Below are positions 1 through 6,587 of a DNA stretch of 9,441 bases, piece by piece; position 1 is the stretch's first letter; each line of letters starts with the position of its first letter. The notes beneath the pieces are model-generated. The model was not told where the DNA came from, searched no databases, and was given only the letters and a program-made list of their open reading frames with translations. The stretch is from Comamonas sp. (lineage in GTDB: Bacteria > Pseudomonadota > Gammaproteobacteria > Burkholderiales > Burkholderiaceae_C): assembly GCA_018384835.1 (NCBI GenBank), contig JAHAYB010000191.1, positions 1-9,441 of the forward strand, written 5' to 3'. The position numbers and the translations under genes are program-made.

Positions 1-348
1 CTAATGACCCAGGCCCAAGAGTTGCAAACCTTGGCACCCCTGTTGGGACAACAAATTGACCACTTAAGCGTCTTGGCGGCTTTAACCCGCGTGCTGCCTG
101 ACGACACTGCCACCCAGAGCATCGTTATCGAAGGCATGCACCTGCGTTTGCAAGGGTTAAGCCGCAATGCTACCCAAGTGCAGCAACTATTAGGTCAGGA
201 GCCTGGCTTCCATAGTGTCCGCATGCCCTCTGCGATTACCCGGGATGGCAATAGCGGCCAAGAGAACTTTGTCCTTGAAGCCGATCTTGATCCTCAAACC
301 TTTGCCATCTGGCCTTTGCCCATCTCGGCGCCATCGCCTGCACCATGA
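1..348 (+). CDS. gspL: Type II secretion system protein GspL, C-terminal part (partial)
   Basis: The reading frame is open to the left edge (codon CTA at 1-3), so the Met at position 4 is probably internal and the true start lies outside the window. The visible 115 residues look like the periplasmic PilN/GspL-type ferredoxin-like domain. A helix with LGQQIDHLSVLAALTRVLP is followed by strands (QSIVIEGMHLRLQGLSRNA), a helix (TQVQQLLGQEPGF) and the strand HSVRMPSAITR, ending in a short proline-rich tail. GspL is the inner-membrane protein that links the cytoplasmic ATPase GspE to GspM and the pseudopilus. The missing part should hold the actin-like cytoplasmic domain and the membrane helix. The stop overlaps the gspM start as ATGA, indicating translational coupling. 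The identification rests on this fold pattern plus the GspM, GspC-like and GspD genes that follow. A PilN-type protein of a type IV pilus is the alternative, disfavoured by the neighbours. Confidence 0.82.
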   Translation, partial: LMTQAQELQTLAPLLGQQIDHLSVLAALTRVLPDDTATQSIVIEGMHLRLQGLSRNATQVQQLLGQEPGFHSVRMPSAITRDGNSGQENFVLEADLDPQTFAIWPLPISAPSPAP

Positions 349-938
349 AGCAACTCCCTCCTCTGCGCTTGACATTGCGCCAACAGCGGCACCTGCTGCA
401 GACCCTGCTCTTGCTCATTCTGGCCTTGCCTTTGTCTCTTGGCCTCTGGTGGTGGTGGGGCAAGCACCAATCCTGGCAAAACAGTCTTGAGCGCCAGGAG
501 GCCATCTACGCACGCCTTCTTGGAATGCAGGCACAGCAGGACGCCATTGCCCAAACCCTGCAACAAGCCAGTCGCCATTCCGCGCTCTACCTCTACCCGG
601 CACAAGGCGAGCCAGAGGCAAACGCTAACGATGCCCTGCAACAACTGCGCAGCGCCTTGGATCGCGTTGGCGTACAAGTCTCTAGCAGCCAAGTCAAAGT
701 CCTCCCCCAGGACGAAGCCTTGAGCTACCAGCGCCTTGAATTACTGCTGAACCTAGAAGGCAAGTGGAGTGACATTCAACTTGCCTTGGCCGCATTGCGC
801 GACATCCGTCCTCTGCTATGGATAGACAAGGTACAAATCAACCTGAAAACACGCCTGCAAAGTGCTAACAACCAAGTCGAACAAAGCTTGGGTGTCGAGC
901 TGGTCATCAGCCTTTACAAAGCCAGGGAGCAGTCATGA
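345..938 (+). CDS. gspM: Type II secretion system protein GspM (PilO-like)
   Basis: This is a 197-residue bitopic inner-membrane protein. It has a short basic cytoplasmic N-terminus (about residues 1-17, with several Arg/Lys), one hydrophobic helix (about 18-39, Leu-rich and ending in four tryptophans), a Gln-rich stretch likely to be coiled coil (about 43-70), and then a periplasmic alpha/beta domain of the GspM/PilO type (about 90-195). GspM partners GspL in the inner-membrane platform of the T2SS and stabilises it. The length and architecture suit the family, which diverges strongly in sequence, so position is a large part of the evidence. ATG overlaps the gspL stop (ATGA at 345-348), and no clear Shine-Dalgarno precedes it, so translation is probably coupled. 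The end again overlaps the next gene by ATGA. Confidence 0.85.
   Translation: MKQLPPLRLTLRQQRHLLQTLLLLILALPLSLGLWWWWGKHQSWQNSLERQEAIYARLLGMQAQQDAIAQTLQQASRHSALYLYPAQGEPEANANDALQQLRSALDRVGVQVSSSQVKVLPQDEALSYQRLELLLNLEGKWSDIQLALAALRDIRPLLWIDKVQINLKTRLQSANNQVEQSLGVELVISLYKAREQS
924..929 (+). promoter_or_regulatory. Ribosome binding site for the GspC-like gene
   Basis: AGGGAG ends five bases before the ATG at 935. It lies inside the end of gspM and supports the start that overlaps the gspM stop. Confidence 0.6.
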
Positions 939-1675
939 CCGACACCACCACCTCCCACCCCTTGCCGCCCTACCAGGCACCACGCTGGACGGCATCGCAC
1001 ATCCTGCTGGGCAGTGCAGCCTTCTTGCTCATCTTGCTGGCCTGGCAATGGCTACTGCCTAGTCAAAAGGCCCGCTGGGTCGCGCCCGCTCCGCAAGCCA
1101 TAGACGTAGCGCAACTACTGCCACCATTGCCCGACCTAGACGGCAACAACATCGCAACCCGCTTGCCCCAGCGGCAAGACCAACTTTTGCTCTTGCAAGA
1201 GCGCCCCTTGTTCGTCATGGGGCGCAAGCCCCCGCCACCATTGGCTGCCGCACCCTCTGAAGATCCTACCCAGGCCGACGGCTGGAGCACAGCCCAAGTT
1301 CAAGGCACTTTTGCCTCTGAACACGCCTCCGGAGCTTTCATTCTTTTCAACGGCCAGGCCCAGCGTCTCCTGCAAGGCCAAGCCTTGGGAGGCTGGCAAC
1401 TGGCTGACGTACAACCAACTGCAATTGAAATTCGCCGAGGTGGCCAAAAACGCCAACTACCCGTGCACAAAATCGATTTGACACAAGCGCTACCGCAGTC
1501 CGCGGCAGCCCCCAAAGGCGCTGCTATGCCATCGCCTTTTGCTGTAACCACACCCACAGCGGGGGAACAAGCCCCGCCCACCCAGGCCAAAGAAGCCAAA
1601 GAAGCCACCCCTGAACCTCAGCCCGCCAAGAAACGTCCCGTTTTTGGCGGCACCAACTCCAAAACCAAGTCCTGA
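935..1675 (+). CDS. Type II secretion system GspC-like protein (position N, XpsN-like; no PDZ)
   Basis: This 246-residue protein has a cytoplasmic N-terminus and one membrane helix (about residues 22-43). A Pro-rich linker leads to a small domain at about 120-180 resembling the homology region (HR) of GspC: strands around VQGTFASE, GAFILFNGQAQRLLQGQ, GGWQLADVQPTAIEIRRGG and QLPVHKI. The HR domain of GspC binds the N0 domain of the secretin and couples the inner-membrane platform to the outer-membrane channel. The C-terminus (about 185-246) is a low-complexity Ala/Pro/Lys tail. There is no PDZ domain, unlike many GspC proteins. In Xanthomonas the gene at this position, between xpsM and xpsD, is named xpsN and interacts with L, M and D; the same role is inferred here. 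Annotation pipelines may call it GspN, but it does not resemble the OutN/PulN type. The gene overlaps gspM by 4 bases and ends 8 bases before gspD. Confidence 0.78.
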   Translation: MTDTTTSHPLPPYQAPRWTASHILLGSAAFLLILLAWQWLLPSQKARWVAPAPQAIDVAQLLPPLPDLDGNNIATRLPQRQDQLLLLQERPLFVMGRKPPPPLAAAPSEDPTQADGWSTAQVQGTFASEHASGAFILFNGQAQRLLQGQALGGWQLADVQPTAIEIRRGGQKRQLPVHKIDLTQALPQSAAAPKGAAMPSPFAVTTPTAGEQAPPTQAKEAKEATPEPQPAKKRPVFGGTNSKTKS

Positions 1676-1683
1676 AATTCGTC

Positions 1684-4155
1684 ATGACCACCTTGCCCCT
1701 CTCGCGCACCCTCATTACCCTGGCCATCAGCCAATTGCTGCTCGCCTGCGCCCCCCTAAAGCCCCAATTCGTCAGCCACTTCAGCACCGACCCCAACCAG
1801 CCCCCCGGCAGCACCGCGGCCATGGCCAGCAGCCCAGACAGCGCTGCAGCCCAGAAAACCGACGACAACGACAACGTCCGCACCATCATCGGCACCGGCC
1901 AGCGCATTGCCACCCCCAAACCCTACACGCGAGAAACCGGGCAGGCCGTCTCCCTCAACCTCGAAGATGTTCCCGTCGCCCAACTTGTGCGCACCGTTTT
2001 GGGCGACATCCTGAACGTGGACTACGTCCTGCACCCCCCCATTGGCGGCAACGTCACCCTGTCCACCAAAAAACCCGTCACCCCTGACCAAGCCATCAAC
2101 CTCATGGAAATTGCCCTGCAAGCCAACGGCCTGGCCATGGTGCGCGACACCCGGGGCGTATTCCACATAGGCCGCGTCGATGCCCTGCGCAGCCTGGGCG
2201 CAGCCGTGCGCGTTGCCGATGGCAGCGCCCCCATGGCCCCCGGCTACGGGGCCATCGTCATCCCCCTGCAATACATCGGAGCGCAGGAAATGGCCGCCAT
2301 CCTGCGCCCCATGGCGCACGACGGAGCCATCCTGCGCGTCGATAGCCTGCGCAACCTCCTCGTCATGAGCGGCACCCGCGCCCAGGCCGAAGGCTGGCTG
2401 GACGTTGTACGCACCTTCGATGTCGATCTGCTCGAAGGCATGTCCGTCGGCCTCTTTCCCCTCAAATACCTCAGCATCGAGGAAGCCAGCGCCGCCCTGC
2501 AACTGCTCAGCGGCGCAGCCAACAGCGGTGCCCCAGCCGCTGGAGCCGCAGCAGCCCCTACCCCTGCCACTGGCCGGGCTGGTGCGGCGGCTGCGCCAGC
2601 AGCAGGCGGCAGCCTCGGTGCCACCCCCTTGGCCGGGGCCTTGCACATCCTGCCCATCGAGCGCTTAAACAGCCTGCTCGTCATCACCCCCTACGCCCCC
2701 TACCTAGAGCAAGTCAAACGCTGGATGGGCAAGTTTGACCAACCCGGCAGCGGCGGTGGCCAAGCCCAACTGCACATCTACCACGTGCAAAACGGCAACG
2801 CCAAGCACCTGGCCGACGTTCTCTCCGGCATCTTCGGCGGCACCAGCACCAGCCCCGCTGGCACCAGCGGCGTAGCCCCCGGCCTGAGCACCACCACCAG
2901 CAGCACCACCAACACCCTCAACACCAGCAACACCAGCAACAGCACAACCGGCAACCAGCAGCGCCTGGCGGGCGGCGCAGGCAGCGGCTTAGGCGGCAGC
3001 ATGGGCAACGCGGGGCAGCCCATCAACGGCGGCGTTGGCAGCGTCACCGCCCTGGGGGACATTCGCGTCATGGCCGACGAGCTGAACAACTCCGTCATCG
3101 TCTGGGGCACCAGTGCCGAATACGAACGCATCGAAACCGCCCTCAAACGCCTTGATGTCCCCCCCACCCAGGTGCTGATCGAGGCCAGCATCATCGAAGT
3201 CACCTTAAACGACACCCTGCGCTACGGCCTGGAATGGTCCTTTAACGGCAGCGGCGGCGGTGGTGGCCGCACCGGCAGCGGCCAACTGACGGGCAGCAAC
3301 AACAGCAGTGGCACCGGCAGCGGCAGCGGCAGCGGTCTGGGCGACGTGCTTGGCGCGGGCTTCTCCTACACCGTGCGTAACTCGGCGGGCAACGTGCGCG
3401 CCGTGCTCAACGCCCTGTCCAGCAAAACCGACTTAAAAGTAGTAGCTAGCCCCACTTTAATGGTGCTGGATAACCATACTGCTGCCATCAATGTTGGCAC
3501 CCAGCAACCGTTTGAAGCTGGACAAACCATGAACAGCGACGGCAAACTCATCACCAGCAACCTGCAATACAAAGACACCGGGGTCAGCCTAGAAGTCACC
3601 CCTTCTGTAAACGCTGGCAACCTCGTCACCATGACCGTCAACCAATCCGTCACCGACGTAGGTGCCAAAGACGAAGTCACCCAGCAACGCAGCTTCCTGC
3701 AGCGCCAAGTCTCCAGCCGCGTCGCCGTGCGCTCGGGCGAATCCATCGTCATGGGCGGCCTCATCCAAGAAAGCGCCACCAAAGGCAAAAGCGGCGTACC
3801 CTGGCTGCACGACATCCCCGTTGTCGGCAACCTCTTTGGCAGCACCAACACCGACGGCGCACGCACCGAACTCATCGTCATCATCACCCCCCGCGTCGTG
3901 CGCACCGATGTGGACGTGCGCGAAGTCGGCGACAGCCTGCGCCAGCACATGGGCCAACTCGCCCCCCTGCTGCAACCCATCCACCTGCCGCAGCCCCAGC
4001 CCGCGCAAACACCGCAGCCCGTGCCAGCCCCTCAGCTTGAGCAAGCCCTGCCTGAGTCAGCTCCGCAGCCAGAACCCACTCCACCCCTGCCTGCACCACA
4101 GGAAGCACCCCCCGCACCCTTGGCACCGCCGCCGTCCACCCCATCCGGCACGTGA
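1684..4155 (+). CDS. gspD: Type II secretion system secretin GspD, lipoprotein form
   Basis: This 823-residue protein is the outer-membrane channel of the T2SS. A hydrophobic signal ends in a lipobox (LLAC, Cys22, followed by Ala, which favours outer-membrane sorting). A disordered linker reaches about residue 88. N0 covers about 89-166 (VSLNLEDVPVAQLVRTVLGD), N1 about 187-252, N2 about 253-355 and N3 about 362-495. The secretin core begins near 497 (VLIEASIIEVTLNDTLRYGL) and contains VASPTLMVLDN (587-597) and the family signature VPWLHDIPVVGNLFGS (from 705). The tail from about 760 is Pro/Gln-rich. The protein is longer than a typical GspD because of low-complexity inserts in N2 (about 279-318), N3 (about 388-457) and the core (about 520-558). 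The gene starts 8 bases after the GspC-like gene without a clear Shine-Dalgarno. As in the lipoprotein XpsD, a separate pilotin may not be needed (inference). No gspE or gspF follows. Confidence 0.95.
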   Translation: MTTLPLSRTLITLAISQLLLACAPLKPQFVSHFSTDPNQPPGSTAAMASSPDSAAAQKTDDNDNVRTIIGTGQRIATPKPYTRETGQAVSLNLEDVPVAQLVRTVLGDILNVDYVLHPPIGGNVTLSTKKPVTPDQAINLMEIALQANGLAMVRDTRGVFHIGRVDALRSLGAAVRVADGSAPMAPGYGAIVIPLQYIGAQEMAAILRPMAHDGAILRVDSLRNLLVMSGTRAQAEGWLDVVRTFDVDLLEGMSVGLFPLKYLSIEEASAALQLLSGAANSGAPAAGAAAAPTPATGRAGAAAAPAAGGSLGATPLAGALHILPIERLNSLLVITPYAPYLEQVKRWMGKFDQPGSGGGQAQLHIYHVQNGNAKHLADVLSGIFGGTSTSPAGTSGVAPGLSTTTSSTTNTLNTSNTSNSTTGNQQRLAGGAGSGLGGSMGNAGQPINGGVGSVTALGDIRVMADELNNSVIVWGTSAEYERIETALKRLDVPPTQVLIEASIIEVTLNDTLRYGLEWSFNGSGGGGGRTGSGQLTGSNNSSGTGSGSGSGLGDVLGAGFSYTVRNSAGNVRAVLNALSSKTDLKVVASPTLMVLDNHTAAINVGTQQPFEAGQTMNSDGKLITSNLQYKDTGVSLEVTPSVNAGNLVTMTVNQSVTDVGAKDEVTQQRSFLQRQVSSRVAVRSGESIVMGGLIQESATKGKSGVPWLHDIPVVGNLFGSTNTDGARTELIVIITPRVVRTDVDVREVGDSLRQHMGQLAPLLQPIHLPQPQPAQTPQPVPAPQLEQALPESAPQPEPTPPLPAPQEAPPAPLAPPPSTPSGT
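2889..2948 (+). repeat. Thr/Asn/Ser-coding low-complexity repeat in gspD
   Basis: This is a run of ACC, AGC and AAC codons. It includes two exact tandem copies of AACACCAGC (2920-2928 and 2929-2937) flanked by degenerate copies. It encodes the T/S/N-rich loop inserted in the N3 domain of the secretin. Such tracts can change length by slippage without a frameshift, because the unit is a multiple of three. Confidence 0.6.
3315..3335 (+). repeat. Tandem GGCAGC hexamers coding Gly-Ser in gspD
   Basis: Three exact GGCAGC units plus a partial fourth lie within a longer Gly/Ser/Asn-rich insert (about residues 520-558) early in the secretin core. It encodes a flexible loop, and the unit length keeps the frame. 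Confidence 0.6.
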
Positions 4156-4211
4156 TCGGCCGCTTGCCCCGCAATGCAGCCCCGCTGCATGACACACATA
4201 ACCAGCACGCC

Positions 4212-4232
4212 GGGAACCCTGCAGGGGTTCCC
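4212..4232 (+). terminator. Hairpin after gspD, possible weak terminator
   Basis: GGGAACCC (4212-4219) pairs perfectly with GGGTTCCC (4225-4232) around the loop TGCAG, 57 bases after the gspD stop. Only TATTCTTA follows, not a run of T, so intrinsic termination would be weak. T-rich repeats start 11 bases further on. It may protect the 3' end of the gsp mRNA or allow partial readthrough into the lipoprotein gene. Confidence 0.5.
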
Positions 4233-4243
4233 TATTCTTAGAG

Positions 4244-4264
4244 CGTGCTTTTTACGTGCTTTTT
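4244..4264 (+). repeat. Tandem repeat of CGTGCTTTTT
   Basis: CGTGCTTTTT occurs at 4244-4253 and again at 4255-4264, separated by one A, giving an 11-base period (about one helical turn). It sits between the post-gspD hairpin and the lipoprotein gene, so it may belong to the promoter region of that gene or supply the T tracts for termination. Confidence 0.6.
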
Positions 4265-4311
4265 ATCTACCCACCCCTTACCTCTTGATGATTGAAAGGA
4301 CTGCACTTGCC

Positions 4312-4761
4312 ATGATGATGCAACGCACCACCACCTCCGCCTTGGCCTTGGCCCTGGTCGCCGTACTGGCGGGCTGCGCCGCAGCCCCTTCTGCGGCCCC
4401 TTCAGCCGCCCCGGCCCCTGCGCAGGCAACAGCCACCGGCCACGAAGCGCAAATCCGCGCCCGCTCCGCCGCCTTTTGGGAGGCCCGCCAGCGCAACGAT
4501 GTTGCAGCCTCTTACCAATTCACCAGCCCCTCATACCGCAAAGTCAATGACCAAGAGCGCTTTCGCGTTCACTACGCAGGCGTGCCCATGGTCGTGGGGC
4601 GCGAAGTGGTCAGCATCATCTGCGACGAGCCGCCCCAGCGCTGCGTTCTCAAGCAGGGCCTGAAAGTAGCCCCCCCCATGATCCCCGGCCTGGTCACCAC
4701 CGTCTACAGCGATGAAACCTGGATTCTGGAAGATGGCCAATGGTGGGTTTTTCGCCCCTAA
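4312..4761 (+). CDS. Small outer-membrane lipoprotein, NTF2-like character
   Basis: This 149-residue protein starts at the first ATG of an ATGATGATG run. GAAAGGA (4294-4300) lies 11 bases upstream, and starting here puts the signal peptide at the N-terminus; the frame is open further up to 4174, but that extension would bury the signal. The lipobox is LAGC with Cys22, followed by Ala, so outer-membrane location is expected. An Ala/Pro-rich linker spans about 23-45. The remaining domain begins with a helix (IRARSAAFWEARQRNDVAASY), followed by SPSYRK near 73-77 and strands, and ends in TWILEDGQWWVFRP. This layout resembles the NTF2/SnoaL-like fold. Cys104 and Cys111 could form a disulfide. No catalytic motif is recognised. 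It lies between gspD and the abundant surface protein and could be an accessory to either, but that is only positional. Confidence 0.75.
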   Translation: MMMQRTTTSALALALVAVLAGCAAAPSAAPSAAPAPAQATATGHEAQIRARSAAFWEARQRNDVAASYQFTSPSYRKVNDQERFRVHYAGVPMVVGREVVSIICDEPPQRCVLKQGLKVAPPMIPGLVTTVYSDETWILEDGQWWVFRP

Positions 4762-4787
4762 GCGGCCCGCAGGCCCTGCTGCGCGTG

Positions 4788-4846
4788 TTGCAATTGCACA
4801 ACGGGTAAACCGAAGAATTGCCCTCTGCGCCTATTGCATTGCACAA
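4788..4846 (+). repeat. Direct repeat of TTGCA(A)TTGCACAA, candidate operator pair
   Basis: TTGCAATTGCACAA (4788-4801) and TTGCATTGCACAA (4834-4846) differ by one inserted A and lie 46 bases apart start to start. The first copy contains a perfect palindrome, TGCAATTGCA (4789-4798). They sit 180-240 bases upstream of the surface-protein start and could bind a regulator; no specific regulator is recognised. Confidence 0.4.
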
Positions 4847-5015
4847 TATCCGTTGCAGTCTGTTGGTTGAATGGCAATTATTCATGGTTGTTGTTTTTTT
4901 GCAGTAGCCGGATAAATTTCTGTTTGCTGCTAAAACTTTCGGATATTGCTGTGCTACCATGCCGCACGCTTCCATTGTGGTGGTAGTTGTTTCTTCCCCT
5001 CTCGTTTTTCCATTT

Positions 5016-5020
5016 GGAGA
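5016..5020 (+). promoter_or_regulatory. Ribosome binding site of the surface-protein gene
   Basis: GGAGA ends five bases before ATG 5026. It decides the start: the frame is open to an ATG at 4987, but only the 5026 start has a Shine-Dalgarno and places a standard signal peptide at the N-terminus. Confidence 0.8.
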
Positions 5021-5025
5021 TTTGT

Positions 5026-6483
5026 ATGAAAAAAAATGTTCTGGCCCTGAGCATCGCCACCATGGTTGGTGGCCTGGGCTTTTCTGGCGCTGCTATGGCC
5101 CAAGCTGCTTTCGATGTGAATGAAAGCGGCACCGGTGCCGTCCAGATCGTGCCCTACTTCACCGCGCAAGATGGCAACGCCACCGTGCTGCACGTGGTGA
5201 ACACTGATACCACTAACGCCAAGGCTGTCAAAGTGCGCTTCCGTGGCGCTTCCAACTCGGACGACCTGCTGGACTTCCAAGTTTTCCTGTCTCCCTTTGA
5301 CGTGTGGACCGGTGTAGTTACCGCCAACGCCAATGGTCGTCTGCAACTGACCACCGCTGACAATAGCTGCACGCTGCCCGCAGAAGTGCGCACTCAAGGC
5401 GCAACTGCTCAGCCCGACCGCCTGAGCATGCGTCTGTGGAACACCACTGAGCTGAAGAATGCTCAAACCCGCGAAGGCTACGTTGAAATCCTGGAAATGG
5501 CAACGATCCGTCCTTCCGCTGGTAATGCCAACGAAGATGCTCTGTTCAAGGCTGTGAAACACGTCAATGGCAAGGCTCCTTGCACTGCCACCGCTTTCAA
5601 TTTCCTGGATGCGATCACCGACGGTGGTGTGGCCGCTGGTCTGCCCGGCCCAACCAACAGCCTGACCGCTTCGTGGTACATCATGAACGTGGGGAAATCC
5701 ACCACTTTCTCGGGTTCTGCGACTGCTCTGACCGTTACTAACGCTCCGACCAACCCTGTGTACGCACCTCAGATGGCTGAGCAAAAGAGCAACCTGTTCT
5801 CTGCCGACCCACTGTTCAAGAACAATTTGCTGACGAAGCAAGACTTTGACGTGCCAGATCTGTCCACCCCTCTGGTGGGTGCTAGCACTCAAGCCAATGC
5901 AGATACCCAAGCAGCTGCTCTGACTGATGCCATCAACCGCACTAGCGTTTCTAACCAGTTCTACCACGACGCTAGCCTGAACGCTGCTACCGACTGGGTG
6001 TTCTCTATGCCCACCCGTCGTTACATTGTGGCTGCCAACTACAACGCGGCTCCTAACACTGCTGGTTACATCAGCTGGAATGCGGCTGCACAAGCAGCCC
6101 TGACGGCTTCCAAGTTCAAGACCCGTGCCAACGTGACGGCAGATGCTGCTACCGGTCAGCTGTGCGTGTCTGCTGATAACCAGATCATCTATGACCGTGA
6201 AGAAGGTAGTGTGCGCAACGGCCACGTAGTCTCGCCTGGCATCGCCAAGCCTCTGCGTCTGTGCGGCGAAGTGTCCGTGGCTACCTTCGGTGCTAAGTCG
6301 CCTGTGGGTGCTGCTGTTGCTCATTCCTTCATGGACACCGACTACGGCTCTGGCTGGGCTGCTGTGAACTTTGGTGCTGGCGTGCCTGCTCTGGGCGCTG
6401 CTTTCACCGCTGCTTCCAACCCCAACGCCAGCGCTGGCATGGTGGGCAACTACGGCATCACTTGGCCTCACTTCTACAAGTAA
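5026..6483 (+). CDS. Abundant secreted cell-surface (S-layer-like) protein
   Basis: This 485-residue protein has a Sec signal peptide (MKKNVLALSIATMVGGLGFS, then GAAMAQ, cleavage probably at about residue 25). The mature N-terminus contains TGAVQIVPYFTAQDGNATVLH, a beta-rich motif with KAVKVRFRGA and LLDFQVFLSPFDVWTGVV following. I associate this pattern with betaproteobacterial proteins annotated as cell surface or hypothetical. Four cysteines (115, 186, 380, 413) could form two disulfides. There is no membrane anchor, no lipobox, and no terminal Phe typical of outer-membrane barrels (it ends in Lys). Codon choice (CTG, AAC, CGT, GCT, ACC, with hardly any rare codons) differs from its neighbours and signals very high expression. 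It is a single-gene unit with its own leader and a strong terminator. An S-layer role like NpdA of Delftia nanopods is possible but not shown. Export through the adjacent T2SS is also only inferred. Confidence 0.75.
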   Translation: MKKNVLALSIATMVGGLGFSGAAMAQAAFDVNESGTGAVQIVPYFTAQDGNATVLHVVNTDTTNAKAVKVRFRGASNSDDLLDFQVFLSPFDVWTGVVTANANGRLQLTTADNSCTLPAEVRTQGATAQPDRLSMRLWNTTELKNAQTREGYVEILEMATIRPSAGNANEDALFKAVKHVNGKAPCTATAFNFLDAITDGGVAAGLPGPTNSLTASWYIMNVGKSTTFSGSATALTVTNAPTNPVYAPQMAEQKSNLFSADPLFKNNLLTKQDFDVPDLSTPLVGASTQANADTQAAALTDAINRTSVSNQFYHDASLNAATDWVFSMPTRRYIVAANYNAAPNTAGYISWNAAAQAALTASKFKTRANVTADAATGQLCVSADNQIIYDREEGSVRNGHVVSPGIAKPLRLCGEVSVATFGAKSPVGAAVAHSFMDTDYGSGWAAVNFGAGVPALGAAFTAASNPNASAGMVGNYGITWPHFYK

Positions 6484-6530
6484 TCTTGTAGGCTGACGGG
6501 TCTGAAACTTTTCAGGCCTAGGCACTAACA

Positions 6531-6558
6531 AAAGCGGGGGCAACCCCGCTTTTTTTTT
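6531..6558 (+). terminator. Strong intrinsic terminator of the surface-protein gene
   Basis: AAAGCGGGG (6531-6539) pairs with CCCCGCTTT (6544-6552) around a GCAA tetraloop (GNRA type), and nine T follow the GC stem (6550-6558). It lies 48 bases after the stop at 6483. It also lies only 29 bases before the next start codon, so the parvulin gene is downstream of it in the same direction. Confidence 0.9.
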
Positions 6559-6573
6559 GCCCTGATTTTTTTA

Positions 6574-6578
6574 AAGGA
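6574..6578 (+). promoter_or_regulatory. Ribosome binding site of the parvulin gene
   Basis: AAGGA ends nine bases before ATG 6588 and supports that start, which also gives a proper signal peptide. Confidence 0.75.
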
Positions 6579-6587
6579 TAGTGATTT

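Larger units (their letters stand above)
4762..5025 (+). promoter_or_regulatory. Intergenic leader and probable promoter region of the surface-protein gene
   Basis: This 264-base gene-free stretch precedes a gene with the codon bias of very high expression, so a strong promoter is expected here. A possible extended -10 (TGCTACCAT, 4952-4960) is visible, but no good -35 lies at the right distance. Upstream are two near-identical TTGCA-type motifs (4788-4801 and 4834-4846). From about 4985 the DNA is a pyrimidine-rich untranslated leader ending in a Shine-Dalgarno. The presence of a promoter is likely; its exact position is uncertain. Confidence 0.45.

Noticed and set aside
1756..2646. A long minus-strand open frame opposite gspD
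   Set aside because: It is a Gly/Ala-rich shadow of a GC-rich gene with clear secretin domains on the plus strand.
2889..2948. A short-repeat array that could suggest CRISPR
   Set aside because: The repeats are 9 bases, tandem without spacers, and in frame within gspD.
4174..4311. An N-terminal extension of the lipoprotein to the ATG at 4174
   Set aside because: It would run through the post-gspD hairpin and T-rich repeats and place the lipobox about 65 residues in. The start at 4312 has a Shine-Dalgarno and a normal lipoprotein signal.
4924..4947. TTGCTG plus GATATT as a -35/-10 pair
   Set aside because: The spacing is only 12 bases, too short for a sigma-70 promoter.
4987..5025. An N-terminal extension of the surface protein to the ATG at 4987
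   Set aside because: There is no ribosome binding site there, and the extension would precede a complete signal peptide; GGAGA at 5016-5020 marks the ATG at 5026.
6502..6515. Small inverted repeat CTGAAA/TTTCAG after the surface-protein gene
   Set aside because: The stem is six pairs with a two-base loop, so it is unlikely to be stable. The real terminator follows at 6531.
4954..6543. A 529-codon open frame on the minus strand opposite the surface-protein gene
   Set aside because: It is a shadow produced by the strong codon bias of the plus-strand gene. Its translation is Ser/His/Gly/Val-rich without domain character, and it runs through the terminator.
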